From Streptomyces globisporus (lineage in GTDB: Bacteria > Actinomycetota > Actinomycetes > Streptomycetales > Streptomycetaceae), in assembly GCA_014649555.1 (NCBI GenBank), contig BMTG01000007.1, forward strand, positions 248,001 through 312,000: a DNA stretch of 64,000 nucleotides, given 5' to 3'. The notes below the pieces were generated by a model. It saw nothing but the letters and a program-made list of their open reading frames with translations, was not told the DNA's origin and did not search any database. Numbering within the stretch: the stretch's first letter is position 1; each line of letters starts with the position of its first letter. The position numbers were made by a program, and so were the translations under genes. Of this stretch, positions 23,603 to 32,198 are shown one piece after another.

Positions 23603-25174
23603 TCAGTGCGGGCCGGACTCCGCGTGGGCGCGCGGCCGGGCGGGCAGCGCGAACATCACCAGGAAGATCACCGAGAGCACCCCGGCCACCCACCACAGCG
23701 ACTGCTGGAACGCGTCGACGAACGCCGGGCCGACCGCTTCGGGGGCCGGCCGGTCGCCGAGCGCGCCGAAGAAGACGACGGACACCAGACCGAGGCCGAG
23801 CGCCGTCCCCATCTGCTGCACGGTGTTGATCAGGCCGGACGCCGAACCGGCGTGCTCCTTGGGCACTTCGGAGAGCACCATGTCGGTCAGCGGAGCCACG
23901 ATCAGCCCCATGCCCGCGCCCATGACCACCAGCGGGACGGCCATCTGCCAGGAGCTGATGCCCATGCCGTACTGCTCGCTCTCCCAGAGGTAGATCAGCA
24001 GCCCCGCGATCATGAGGAGCGCACCGGCCTGGAGGACCTTGCGGCCGAAGCGGGGCACGAGCTTCTGCACGGAGATTCCGGCGGCCACCGAGACCGCGAC
24101 GGAGAAGGGGATGCCCGTCACGCCGGCGCGCAGCACGCTCCAGCCGAGGCCCATCTGCATGTAGAGGGTCCAGACCAGGAAGAAGATGCCGAGGCCGACG
24201 CCGAAGGTCAGCTGCACGGCGATGCCGGCGGCGAAGCTCTTCACCCGGAACAGGGACAGTTCGATCAGCGGCGAGCCGTCGGTCAGTGCCTTCCGCCGCT
24301 GGTGGACCACCAGCGCCACGAACACGAACAGGCTGCCCACCATCGAGAGATGGCCCCAGAGCGGCCAGCCCAGTTCGTGTCCCCGGGTGAGCGGATAGAT
24401 GAGCATCAGCATCGCCAGGGTGATCAGGGCGACGCCGCGCAGGTCGAGACGGACCGCCTTGGGGGCCTTGGACTCGCTGATGAACTTCGCGCCGAGGATC
24501 AGTCCGGCGATGCCGACCGGCAGGTTGATCAGGAAGATCGGCCGCCAGCCGAGCCCGAAGAGGTCCCACTCGGTGAGCAGGGCGCCCAGCAGCGGACCGG
24601 AGACCGCGCCGAGTCCGACGACCGCGCCGAAGAGGCCGAAGACCTTGCCGCGCTCGTGGGCCGGGAAGGTGGCGTGCACGATCGAGAGGACCTGGGGCAC
24701 CATCAGGGCCGCCGTCACGCCCTGGAGGATGCGGGCGGCGACCAGTATCTCGGGGTCGGGCGCCACGCCGCACAGGGCCGAGGCGAGCGTGAAGCCGCCG
24801 ATGCCGATGAGGAAGAGCCGCTTGCGTCCGTAGATGTCGCCGAGCCGGCCGCCCGTGATCAGCCCGGCCGCGAACGCGAGCGCGTAGCCGGCGGTGATCC
24901 ACTGGATCGCGGAGACGGAGGCTCCGGTCTCGCGCGTGATGCTGGGGATCGCGATGTTGACGATCGTGACGTCGACCAGATCCATGAAGGCCGCGGTCAT
25001 CACGATGGCGAGCGCGAACCAGCGACGCCGGTCGGCCGGGGCGGACACGGGTGCAAACGCGGATCCGGGTGCGCCCGGCGTCGTCACCGGTGCGCCCGGC
25101 GTCGTCACCGTCGCGGGCGATGCGGGCGGTACGAGCTGCGAGGCCGCGGGCGGCGGCGGTGCGGAAGAAGGCAT
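23603..25174 (-). CDS. MFS transporter, DHA2/EmrB type (14 helices)
   Basis: 523 aa. After a Pro/Ala-rich leader with two TTPGAP repeats, about 14 helices follow. The first reads FMDLVDVTIVNIAIPS, the motif of DHA2 drug:H+ antiporters; GGRLGDIYGRKRLF is motif A and LLGALLTEWDLFGLGWRPIFLINLP the motif C region. Expected role: export of a drug or secondary metabolite. It is divergent from a WYL-type regulator gene across 61 bases containing a perfect dyad, so the regulator very probably controls it. Confidence 0.9.
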   Translation of the reverse strand: MPSSAPPPPAASQLVPPASPATVTTPGAPVTTPGAPGSAFAPVSAPADRRRWFALAIVMTAAFMDLVDVTIVNIAIPSITRETGASVSAIQWITAGYALAFAAGLITGGRLGDIYGRKRLFLIGIGGFTLASALCGVAPDPEILVAARILQGVTAALMVPQVLSIVHATFPAHERGKVFGLFGAVVGLGAVSGPLLGALLTEWDLFGLGWRPIFLINLPVGIAGLILGAKFISESKAPKAVRLDLRGVALITLAMLMLIYPLTRGHELGWPLWGHLSMVGSLFVFVALVVHQRRKALTDGSPLIELSLFRVKSFAAGIAVQLTFGVGLGIFFLVWTLYMQMGLGWSVLRAGVTGIPFSVAVSVAAGISVQKLVPRFGRKVLQAGALLMIAGLLIYLWESEQYGMGISSWQMAVPLVVMGAGMGLIVAPLTDMVLSEVPKEHAGSASGLINTVQQMGTALGLGLVSVVFFGALGDRPAPEAVGPAFVDAFQQSLWWVAGVLSVIFLVMFALPARPRAHAESGPH

Positions 25175-25196
25175 GGGAAAAACCTATGCAGCCATT

Positions 25197-25213
25197 AGGT
25201 CAGATCATGACCT
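25197..25213. promoter_or_regulatory. Operator-like dyad AGGTCA-N5-TGACCT
   Basis: A perfect 6-bp inverted repeat between the divergent MFS and WYL-regulator genes, 23 bases upstream of each reading frame's start region. Likely the binding site through which the regulator controls the transporter and itself. Confidence 0.65.
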
Positions 25214-25235
25214 GATGGTCCGCCATCCTGAGGCC

Positions 25236-26279
25236 ATGTCCGATACCCCGGCACGTCTGCTGAAGTTGCTGTCCCTCCTTCAGACCCCGCGCGAATGGCC
25301 CGGCGGCGAACTGGCCGAACGGCTCGACGTCAGCCCGCGCACGATCCGCCGCGATATCGACCGGCTGCGCGACCTGGGCTATCCGGTCGAGGCCTCGCGC
25401 GGCTCGGTCGGCGGCTATCGCCTGGTCGCGGGCGCCGCCATGCCGCCTCTCCTGCTGGACGACGAGGAGGCGGTGGCCATCGCGGTGGGGCTGCGGGCCG
25501 GGGCGGGGCACGCGATCGAGGGCGTCGACGAGGCCTCCGTACGGGCGCTGGCAAAGCTGGAACAGGTGCTCCCCTCCCGGCTGCGGCACCGGGTCTCCGC
25601 GCTCCAGAACGCCACGGTGCCGCTGACCCGGGGCGACGGCTCCACGATCGACCCGCGGACCCTGACGACGCTGGCATCCGCGGCCACCGGTCGGGAGCGG
25701 CTGAGGTTCGCGTACCGCAGCGGCGACGGAACCCGGACGAAGCGGCAGGTCGAGCCGTACCGGCTGGTGAGCACCGGGCAGCGCTGGTATCTGGTGGCGT
25801 ACGACCTGGGCCGGGAGGACTGGCGGACGTTCCGGGTGGACCGGGTCGGCGAGCCGTACGCCACCGGGGCCCGGTTCCCCCCGAGGCCCCTGCCCGTCGA
25901 GGGCACGGGGAGCGATACGGACGGCGGTACGGGGAGCGGGGACGCGGCGACGTTCCTCGCCCGGTCGATGCGGCGGATGCAGCCGGAGCTCCGCCTCGAC
26001 GTGTGGTTCGGCGCGCCGGCGGCGTTCGTGACGGCGCGGCTGCCCGCGCACCTCGGGGCGCCACAGCCGGACGGGGAGGGCGGCTGCCGGCTGCGGGCTT
26101 CGTGCACCGACTCGCTGGAGTGGGTGGCGCTGCGGCTGGCGCTGGTGGACTGCGAGTTCTCCGTGGAGGGGCCGCCGCAGCTGGTGTCGTATCTGGAGGG
26201 CCTGGGCGCCCGGCTGACCCGGGCCGCCGCCGGGGCCGGGACGGAGCCGTGTCAGGGGGCGGGCCCGGAACAGGGATGA
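25236..26279 (+). CDS. HTH-WYL transcriptional regulator (YafY/DeoR-like)
   Basis: 347 aa from the ATG at 25236; an ATG at 25215 would overlap the dyad. An N-terminal winged helix (LLKLLSLLQTPREWPGGELAERLDVSPRTIRRDIDRL, residues 6-45, given here in outline) is followed by a central WYL domain (about 135-215) containing RWYLVAYDLGREDWRTFRVDR, and a WCX C-terminal extension. WYL domains sense nucleotides or other small ligands. Divergent neighbour is the DHA2 exporter. It ends in a strong terminator shared with hrdD. Confidence 0.88.
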   Translation: MSDTPARLLKLLSLLQTPREWPGGELAERLDVSPRTIRRDIDRLRDLGYPVEASRGSVGGYRLVAGAAMPPLLLDDEEAVAIAVGLRAGAGHAIEGVDEASVRALAKLEQVLPSRLRHRVSALQNATVPLTRGDGSTIDPRTLTTLASAATGRERLRFAYRSGDGTRTKRQVEPYRLVSTGQRWYLVAYDLGREDWRTFRVDRVGEPYATGARFPPRPLPVEGTGSDTDGGTGSGDAATFLARSMRRMQPELRLDVWFGAPAAFVTARLPAHLGAPQPDGEGGCRLRASCTDSLEWVALRLALVDCEFSVEGPPQLVSYLEGLGARLTRAAAGAGTEPCQGAGPEQG

Positions 26280-26314
26280 GCCCCGACGCCGGGGGGGGGT
26301 GGGCGCCGGGGCTC
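26277..26314. terminator. Bidirectional terminator between WYL regulator and hrdD
   Basis: GAGCCCCGACGCC pairs with GGCGCCGGGGCTC (one mismatch) around a nine-G run. It lies between convergent genes and overlaps the regulator's stop codon. Confidence 0.7.
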
Positions 26315-26411
26315 AGCTCGTGGACCGGTGGAAAACCGGTCGGGTGACCGGAATGACCCGGTCGGTCGGCCGGTGCGAACCGGCTTGATGGGGAGATTAC
26401 GGGTTAATGGC

Positions 26412-27413
26412 TCACGCCGCAGCGTCAAAGCCCGTGTCGTGAGCCATTCGCTTCAATTCGAGCAACGCGTGCTTCTCTATCTGCCGGATCCGCTCCCGCG
26501 TGAGGCCGTGCTGCTTGCCCACTTCGGTCAGGGTCCGCTCGCGCCCGTCCTCGATGCCGTACCGCATCTTGATGATCGATGCGGTCCTGTTGTCGAGCTT
26601 GCCGATGAGGTCCTCCAGCTCCTCGCTGCGGAGCAGGGTCATCACCGACTGCTCGGGCGAGACGGCGGAGGTGTCCTCCAGCAGGTCGCCGAACTGGGTG
26701 TCGCCGTCGTCGTCCACGGACATGTTGAGGCTGACCGGGTCGCGGGCCCAGTCCAGGACGTTGCCGACGCGCTCGGCGTTGGAGTCGAGCTCGGCGGCGA
26801 TCTCCGCGTGCTCCGGGTCGCGCCCGTGCTCGCGGTTGAACTCGCGCTGGACCCGGCGGATCCGGCCGAGCTCCTCCACCAGGTGGACGGGGAGCCGGAT
26901 CGTGCGGGACTGGTCGGCGATGGACCGGGTGATGGCCTGGCGGATCCACCAGGTCGCGTACGTGGAGAACTTGAAGCCCTTGGCGTAGTCGAACTTCTCG
27001 ACCGCGCGCACCAGGCCGGCGTTGCCCTCCTGGATCAGGTCGAGCAGAGGGAGCCCCGCGCGCGGGTAGCGGCGGGCCACGGCAACGACGAGCCGGAGGT
27101 TGGAACGGATGAATATGTCCTTGGCGCGCTCGCCATCGGCGACCAGCGCCTCCAGCTCCTCACGCTTCGCGTCACCGGCGTCGCTCTCCACCTCGCCGTC
27201 GAGGATCTGCTGGGCGTAGACGCCCGCCTCGATGGTCTGGGAGAGGTCGACTTCCTTGGCGGCGTCGAGCAGCGGTGTGCGGGCGATCTCGTCCAGGTAC
27301 ATGCCGACCAGGTCGCGATCGGCGATTTCCCCGCCCACGGCGCGAACACTGCTTGCCCGGTCGGTCCCACCGGAGGCGGCGGACGTACGACGGGCGACGG
27401 CACGGGTTGCCAT
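26412..27413 (-). CDS. hrdD: RNA polymerase sigma factor, HrdD type
   Basis: 333 aa from the ATG at 27413 (GGGAG upstream); in-frame starts further up are unsupported. A group 2 sigma-70: region 1.2 (DLVGMYLDEIARTPLL), region 2 with LIQEGNAGLVRAVEKFDYAKGFKFSTYATWWIRQAI split across 2.1-2.4, region 3 (LPVHLVEELGRIRRVQREF), and region 4.2 (RTLTEVGKQHGLTRERIRQIEKHALLEL in outline). It lacks the long N-terminal region 1.1 of HrdB. Length and N-terminus (ATRAVARRTSA) fit HrdD, a non-essential principal-like sigma factor of Streptomyces. An ECF-type promoter lies upstream. Confidence 0.9.
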   Translation of the reverse strand: MATRAVARRTSAASGGTDRASSVRAVGGEIADRDLVGMYLDEIARTPLLDAAKEVDLSQTIEAGVYAQQILDGEVESDAGDAKREELEALVADGERAKDIFIRSNLRLVVAVARRYPRAGLPLLDLIQEGNAGLVRAVEKFDYAKGFKFSTYATWWIRQAITRSIADQSRTIRLPVHLVEELGRIRRVQREFNREHGRDPEHAEIAAELDSNAERVGNVLDWARDPVSLNMSVDDDGDTQFGDLLEDTSAVSPEQSVMTLLRSEELEDLIGKLDNRTASIIKMRYGIEDGRERTLTEVGKQHGLTRERIRQIEKHALLELKRMAHDTGFDAAA

Positions 27414-27797
27414 GCGTGCTCCCTTGCTGAGTAGGTCGCGACACCCTTTCGGGTGCCCTGCATCCGATGGAAACAACGACTGGAATCCGGACAGAATTCC
27501 CATGCGGCCCATTCATTTTCGTGATCATGCAGTACCCTGTTCCGCTTCGACCGCCGGGCACCGCATCCGGATCCCATCGGACGCGCAGGTCAGAGCCGGT
27601 GCGGAGGGGGTTCCGGCCCCTGGTCGGCCCCCTTGCCGACTCTCCGGCCGGGTACCCGGAATCGGCGCGTCCACCCGAAGCGCCCTGCTCCCGCCCGGAA
27701 CTCCCCGCCCCCACCCCGAGAGACGGCTGCGGCGGCGTTCGGGTTGCTCAGGTGCGTCCGCGACGGGAAGAGCCGGTCAGGCCCCGACACGTACGGG
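27414..27797 (-). promoter_or_regulatory. hrdD upstream region with ECF-type promoter
   Basis: On the minus strand GGAAC (27543-27539), 17 bases, CG (27521-27520) followed by AAAA lies about 107 bases before hrdD. hrdD of S. coelicolor is reported to have a promoter dependent on the ECF factor sigma-E, which this resembles. A short CACCC/GGGTG hairpin lies at about 27443-27456. In 27580-27797 nothing else is seen. Confidence 0.5.
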
Positions 27798-28580
27798 TCA
27801 GCCGAACTGCACCGAGCGCTTCGCCAGTCCCATCCAGAAGCCGTCGATGACGCTCCGCCCCCGGTCCAGATCGTCCTCGGCCGCGCCCAGCGTCACGAAC
27901 AGCGGTGCGAAGTGCTCGGTGCGCGGGTGGGCGAGCCTTCCGGCCGGGGACGTGTGCTCGAAGTCGATCAGGGCGTCGATGTCCTGGGCCCGCAGCGCGC
28001 GGTCGCCCCAGTCGTCGAACTCCGCCGACCAGCCGGGCACCCCGCCGCCCTGGTGGCGCAGGGCGGCCAGGTTGTGGGTGAAGAAGCCGCTGCCGACGAT
28101 CAGCACGCCCTCGTCGCGCAGGGGCGCGAGCTTGCGCCCGACGGCCATCAGCTTCTGCGGGTCGAGGGTCGGCAGGGAGATCTGGAGTACGGGGATGTCG
28201 GCGTCCGGGAACATCTCGACCAGCGGGACGTACGCCCCGTGGTCGAGGCCCCGGTCCGGGATGTCCTGGACCGGCGTACCGGCGCCGCGCAGCAGCTTGC
28301 GGACGCTGTCGGCGAGAGCGGGCGCGCCGGGGGCCTCGTACCGCACCCCGTAGTAGTGCTCGGGAAAGCCCCAGAAGTCGTACACGAGCGGCACGGTCTC
28401 GGTGGACCCCAGGGCGAGCGGGGCCTCCTCCCAGTGGGCGGAGACCATCAGGATCGCGCGGGGGCGGGGCAGGCCCGCGGACCAGGCGGCGAGTTCGCCG
28501 GGCCAGACGGGATCGTCGGCCAGGGGCGGCGCGCCGTGCGAGAGGTAGAGGGCGGGCATGCGCTCCGCGGTGGCTGTCAT
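27798..28580 (-). CDS. LigB-type dioxygenase, 4,5-DOPA dioxygenase family
   Basis: 260 aa from the ATG at 28580 with GGGGAG upstream. Metal and catalytic His residues are in place: LYLSHGAPPL, MVSAHWEEAP, DRGLDHGAYVPL and GSGFFTHNLAAL. The family opens catechol rings at the extradiol position with Zn or Fe; in plants the homologue makes betalamic acid, in bacteria the substrate is usually unknown. The MarR regulator gene is divergent, 267 bases away, suggesting control by an aromatic ligand, which is an inference. Confidence 0.88.
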   Translation of the reverse strand: MTATAERMPALYLSHGAPPLADDPVWPGELAAWSAGLPRPRAILMVSAHWEEAPLALGSTETVPLVYDFWGFPEHYYGVRYEAPGAPALADSVRKLLRGAGTPVQDIPDRGLDHGAYVPLVEMFPDADIPVLQISLPTLDPQKLMAVGRKLAPLRDEGVLIVGSGFFTHNLAALRHQGGGVPGWSAEFDDWGDRALRAQDIDALIDFEHTSPAGRLAHPRTEHFAPLFVTLGAAEDDLDRGRSVIDGFWMGLAKRSVQFG

Positions 28581-28775
28581 GGCACTCCCCATCCACTGGG
28601 CGCCGGATCCCGGGCGGCCGGGCGCCGCGCTGGGCGGCCGGGTCACCGGATCCGGTCACGAGTTCGTCAGAGCGGTAGTTCCCCGAGGTCATCCGAGGGA
28701 TGGTTGTGCAGGGGTCCTACGGAATTCCGCGGGAGCTCCCCTCGGATCCCCTGCGGGGACCTCCCGGGAAGACTT

Positions 28776-28834
28776 CTTGAAACTTCAAGGTCCTACCTGT
28801 GGAGACCTTAGCTCTATCTAGTTCAACTTTCAAG
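28776..28834. promoter_or_regulatory. MarR-type operators CTTGAA/TTCAAG
   Basis: A perfect 14-bp palindrome CTTGAAACTTCAAG (28776-28789) and a second related site GTTCAACTTTCAAG (28821-28834) lie between the divergent dioxygenase and marR genes; the second ends 14 bases before the marR start. The TTGAA/TTCAA form is typical of MarR-family sites. Confidence 0.65.
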
Positions 28835-28847
28835 AAAAGGTCGTACA

Positions 28848-29360
28848 GTGGAGTCCATGACCACGGCATCCACCAGCGCACCGCGTTGGCTCACCGACGA
28901 GGAGCAGCGCGTCTGGCGCGCCTATCTGCATGCCACCACGCTGCTGGAGGATCACTTCGACCGCCAGTTGCAGCGCGATGCCGGTATGCCGCACACCTAC
29001 TACGGGCTGCTCGTCCAGCTCTCGCAGGCACCCCGCCGCCGGATGCGGATGACGGAGCTGGCCCGGAACGCGAAGATCACCCGCTCCCGGCTCTCGCACG
29101 CCATCGCCCGGCTGGAGAAGAACGGCTGGGTCCGCCGCGAGGACTGCCCCTCCGACAAGCGCGGCCAGAACGCGGTGCTCACCGACGAGGGCCTCGATAT
29201 GCTGCGCCGCTCGGCGCCGGGCCATGTCGAGGCCGTACGGCAGGCGATGTTCGACCGGCTCACGGACGAGCAGGTGAAAAGCCTCGGGGAGATCATGCGG
29301 ACGCTCGCCACCGGTCTGGAACCGGAGGGCACGGACGCGGATCTGCCCTGGCTCCGCTGA
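28848..29360 (+). CDS. MarR family transcriptional regulator
   Basis: 170 aa; an ATG three codons later (29 bases from the second operator) is the alternative start. Winged helix: RRMRMTELARNAKITRSRLSHAIARLEKNGWVRRE in outline (about residues 64-98), with the wing CPSDKRGQNAVLTDEG. Dimer helices flank it at both ends. Expected to be an autorepressor released by a phenolic or oxidant ligand. Its targets are probably itself and the divergent dioxygenase; the convergent MFS gene may be a further target. Its last codons form half of a terminator. Confidence 0.92.
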   Translation: MESMTTASTSAPRWLTDEEQRVWRAYLHATTLLEDHFDRQLQRDAGMPHTYYGLLVQLSQAPRRRMRMTELARNAKITRSRLSHAIARLEKNGWVRREDCPSDKRGQNAVLTDEGLDMLRRSAPGHVEAVRQAMFDRLTDEQVKSLGEIMRTLATGLEPEGTDADLPWLR

Positions 29361-29376
29361 GCGGAGCCAGGGCAGA
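29342..29376. terminator. Terminator overlapping the marR stop codon
   Basis: A perfect 16-bp stem whose three-base loop is the TGA stop itself: arms 29342-29357 and 29361-29376. The left arm encodes the final residues (LPWLR). It serves two convergent genes. Confidence 0.85.
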
Positions 29377-29427
29377 AGGCAGATCAGGGACCGGTCGCCG
29401 TCGACGGACGGTCGGCGATCGGCGTCG

Positions 29428-30969
29428 TCAGTGGGCGACCACCGGGATCTTGAACTCCTCCTCGGCACCCGCCTCGGACGCGCTCTCCGTGGTGCCCGAG
29501 CCCGTGCCGGGCCGGCCGGTGTTGATGAGGGCGATCGCGATGGCGGCCGCGGCGACGAGGATGCCGACCGCCCACCAGATCGCGGAGGCGAAACCGCTGA
29601 CCATGGCCTGGAGCTCCAGGAGCTTCGGGTCCGTGGCGCGGGCCGCGTGATCGGCGACGTACGCGGTGGTGGCGCTCGCGGCGATGGTGTTCAGCAGAGC
29701 GGTGCCGATGGCGCCGCCCACCTGCTGCGAGGTGTTGACCATCGCGGAGGCCACACCCGCGTCACGCGGCTCGATGCCGTGCGTGGCCAGGGACATCGCC
29801 GGCATGAACGCCGTACCCATACCGAGGCCGAGCAGCAGCATGCCGGGCAGGATGACGGCCGCGTAGCTGGTGTTCAGGTCCAGCTGGGTCAGGAACAGCA
29901 TGCCGACCGCGGCGACCAGGAAGCCCGGGCCCATCAGCAGGCGCGGCGGGACCCGGGTCATCAGCCGGGTGCCGATCTGGGTGGAGCCGGTGATCATGCC
30001 CGCGATCATCGGGAGGAACGCGAAGCCGGTCTTGACCGGGGAGTAGCCCTTCACGACCTGGAGGTAGTAGGTCAGGAAGAGGAACAGCCCGAACATCGCG
30101 ATGATGGCGAGGCCCAGCGAGAGGTAGACCCCGCCGCGGTTGCGCTCGGTGAGGACGCGCAGGGGCAGCAGCGGCGACTTCACGCGCGCCTCGGTCATGA
30201 CGAAGGCCAGCAGCAGCACGGCGGCGGCGATGAACATCGAGACGGTCAGCGCGTCCGACCAGCCGGCCGACTCGGCGCGGGTGAAGCCGTAGACCAGGGC
30301 GACCAGGCCGAGGGTGGAGAGCACGACGCCGGGGATGTCCAGCGGTGCGCGGTTGCGGGTGCCGGAGGGCTCACGGATCACGAAGTACGCGCCCACGGCC
30401 GCGACGACGGCGAACGGGATGTTGACGAAGAACGTCCAGCGCCAGTTCAGGTACTCGGTGAGGAAGCCGCCGAGGATCAGTCCGACGGCTCCACCGCCGC
30501 CGGCGATGGCCCCGTAGATGCCGAACGCCTTGGCGCGCTCCTTGGCGTCGGTGAACATCACGGCGAGCAGCGAGAGCGCGGCCGGGGCGAGCAGGGCGCC
30601 GAAGACACCCTGGAGGGCACGGGAGCCGAACATCATCGCCTCGTTCTGGGCGGCCCCGCCGAGCGCGGAGGCCAGCGCGAAGCCGATCAGTCCGACGACG
30701 AAGGTGCGCTTGCGTCCCCAGAGGTCGGCGATCCGGCCGCCGAAGAGGAGGAGACCGCCGAAGGCGAGGGCGTAGGCGGTGATGACCCACTGCTTGTTGC
30801 CGTCGGAGATGCCGAGGTCGGTCTGGGCGGAGGGCAGCGCGATGTTCACGATGGTCGCGTCGAGGACGACCATCAGCTGGGCGAGCGCGATGAAGGCGAG
30901 AGCCTTCCAGCGACTCGGATCGGGAAGTGCGGTGTCAGCTGTTCTGGACAGATCGGCCGTTTTTGACAT
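29428..30969 (-). CDS. MFS transporter, DHA2/EmrB type
   Basis: 513 aa from the ATG at 30969, eight bases after AGGTGG; a GTG four codons upstream overlaps that site. About 14 helices; the first contains LMVVLDATIVNIALPSAQ, motif A is GGRIADLWGRKRTF, and motif C is found around GAVGLILGGFLTEYLNWRW. The cytosolic tail is acidic (EAGAEEEF). It is a drug or metabolite exporter. A TetR-family gene lies 198 bases upstream on the same strand, the likely local regulator. Confidence 0.9.
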   Translation of the reverse strand: MSKTADLSRTADTALPDPSRWKALAFIALAQLMVVLDATIVNIALPSAQTDLGISDGNKQWVITAYALAFGGLLLFGGRIADLWGRKRTFVVGLIGFALASALGGAAQNEAMMFGSRALQGVFGALLAPAALSLLAVMFTDAKERAKAFGIYGAIAGGGGAVGLILGGFLTEYLNWRWTFFVNIPFAVVAAVGAYFVIREPSGTRNRAPLDIPGVVLSTLGLVALVYGFTRAESAGWSDALTVSMFIAAAVLLLAFVMTEARVKSPLLPLRVLTERNRGGVYLSLGLAIIAMFGLFLFLTYYLQVVKGYSPVKTGFAFLPMIAGMITGSTQIGTRLMTRVPPRLLMGPGFLVAAVGMLFLTQLDLNTSYAAVILPGMLLLGLGMGTAFMPAMSLATHGIEPRDAGVASAMVNTSQQVGGAIGTALLNTIAASATTAYVADHAARATDPKLLELQAMVSGFASAIWWAVGILVAAAAIAIALINTGRPGTGSGTTESASEAGAEEEFKIPVVAH

Positions 30970-31167
30970 GGGTGTAGCCACCTAAGGACGTGCGAGGGCG
31001 CCGAGGCGTCGCGAAGTGGGCGTCGGCGGTACGGGCTGTGCCGTACGCGCGACGGTTACGTGGGCCGCCCGTGCGTGACAGGGACGTACGGGCCGGTGTT
31101 CGGGTGGGGCGGGACGGTGGGGCCGATGGAGTCGGCGGGTCCCGGAAGGTTCAGGTCGGTGCGGCCG

Positions 31168-31929
31168 TCAGGAGCGCCGCAGATCCTCCAAGGTCGCCGC
31201 CGATCCGGGCAGTTCGGAGCGGGCCGGGGTCTCCAGGCCGTCCAGGAACAGCTGCAGATGACGGTGGGTGAACCGGTCGATGCCCTGGCAGGCGATGCCG
31301 GGGAGCGGCCGGGTGAGCTGGGAGAGGGCGACGAGTACGTCACCGACGGCGATGTCGGTACGCAGCCGCCCCGCGGACTGGGCGCGCGACACGAGCCCTG
31401 CGACGGTCTCTTCGAGGCGGTCGCGCTCGGCGAGCAGATCGGGGTGATCCTTGTCGAAGACGCCGGAGATCATCGGGCACAGGGCGCCGATCCGTTCGTC
31501 GGCGGCCGCGTGCACGAAGCGGCTGAGCGCGGCGAACGGGTCGGACTCCGCGGCGACGGCCTCCTCGGCCCTCAGGGTGGTGCGGGAGGTGACCGCGAGG
31601 ACGACCTCATGGGTGAGGGCGGCGCGGTCGGGGAAGTTCCGGTAGAGCGTGGCGTTGCCGACGCCCGCACGGCGGGCCACATCGTCCAGCGCCACGTCGG
31701 GGCCGAACTCGACGAACAGCTCGCGCGCGGCCGAGACGATCCGCTCACGGTTGCGCAGCGCGTCGGCCCGCGGACGGGCGGCGCGGCACGATGCCGCCGG
31801 TGCGGCGCTCTTCCCGGCGGCGGCCTCCGCGACACGTCCGGTGCCGGTCGGCGTGACGCTTCCGGTGCCGGGCTGCGCGGTGTTGCCGGTGACGGCGGCC
31901 TGCGCTGCACCCTTGGCGACGGTCTCCAC
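31168..31929 (-). CDS. TetR family transcriptional regulator
   Basis: 253 aa from a GTG at 31929, with GGGGAGG upstream; a start at 32013 would run through the palindromic operators, so it is disfavoured. The HTH is ALRNRERIVSAARELFVEFG...VARRAGVGNATLYRNFPDRAAL (about residues 57-104). The 55 residues before it are Ala/Gly/Thr-rich and unusual. The ligand domain holds IGALCPMISGVFDKDHPDLLAE. It precedes the DHA2 exporter gene on the same strand and is divergent from the M6-like protease gene. Confidence 0.88.
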   Translation of the reverse strand: METVAKGAAQAAVTGNTAQPGTGSVTPTGTGRVAEAAAGKSAAPAASCRAARPRADALRNRERIVSAARELFVEFGPDVALDDVARRAGVGNATLYRNFPDRAALTHEVVLAVTSRTTLRAEEAVAAESDPFAALSRFVHAAADERIGALCPMISGVFDKDHPDLLAERDRLEETVAGLVSRAQSAGRLRTDIAVGDVLVALSQLTRPLPGIACQGIDRFTHRHLQLFLDGLETPARSELPGSAATLEDLRRS

Positions 31930-31983
31930 TGCGACCCTCACCTCCCCTTCCCCTGCGTAGCCGGTCGGACCCCCTTCGTAACC

Positions 31984-32039
31984 GGGGACCACTTCCCCGC
32001 TTAGCGGGGACACGCATGCAAACGGGGAGAGCCTCCCCG
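31984..32039. promoter_or_regulatory. Cluster of GGGGA/TCCCC inverted repeats
   Basis: Three overlapping or adjacent dyads: GGGGA-N5-TCCCC (31984-31998), TCCCCGC-TTA-GCGGGGA (31994-32010), and CGGGGAG-AGC-CTCCCCG (32023-32039). They lie between the TetR gene and the protease gene and fit a TetR autoregulatory operator. Confidence 0.6.
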
Positions 32040-32057
32040 GTTATTTCCCCCTCTCGA

Positions 32058-32073
32058 TGTGACCTGCATCACA
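32058..32073 (+). promoter_or_regulatory. Perfect CRP-type box TGTGA-N6-TCACA
   Basis: An exact match to the CRP/GlxR consensus palindrome, 125 bases upstream of the protease start and 128 bases upstream of the TetR start. Streptomyces has a cAMP-binding Crp that recognises GTGA-N6-TCAC. Confidence 0.7.
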
Positions 32074-32198
32074 CCTGCCCGGGACGGAAACCCACCGATC
32101 GGCGCACCCAGCGAGCGGCCCCGGACCACCCGGCAGAGGCTGATCGCCAGAGCGCAGTCAGGGGTCGGCCGACTGCCGCGGACCCCGAAGGCGCCTCT

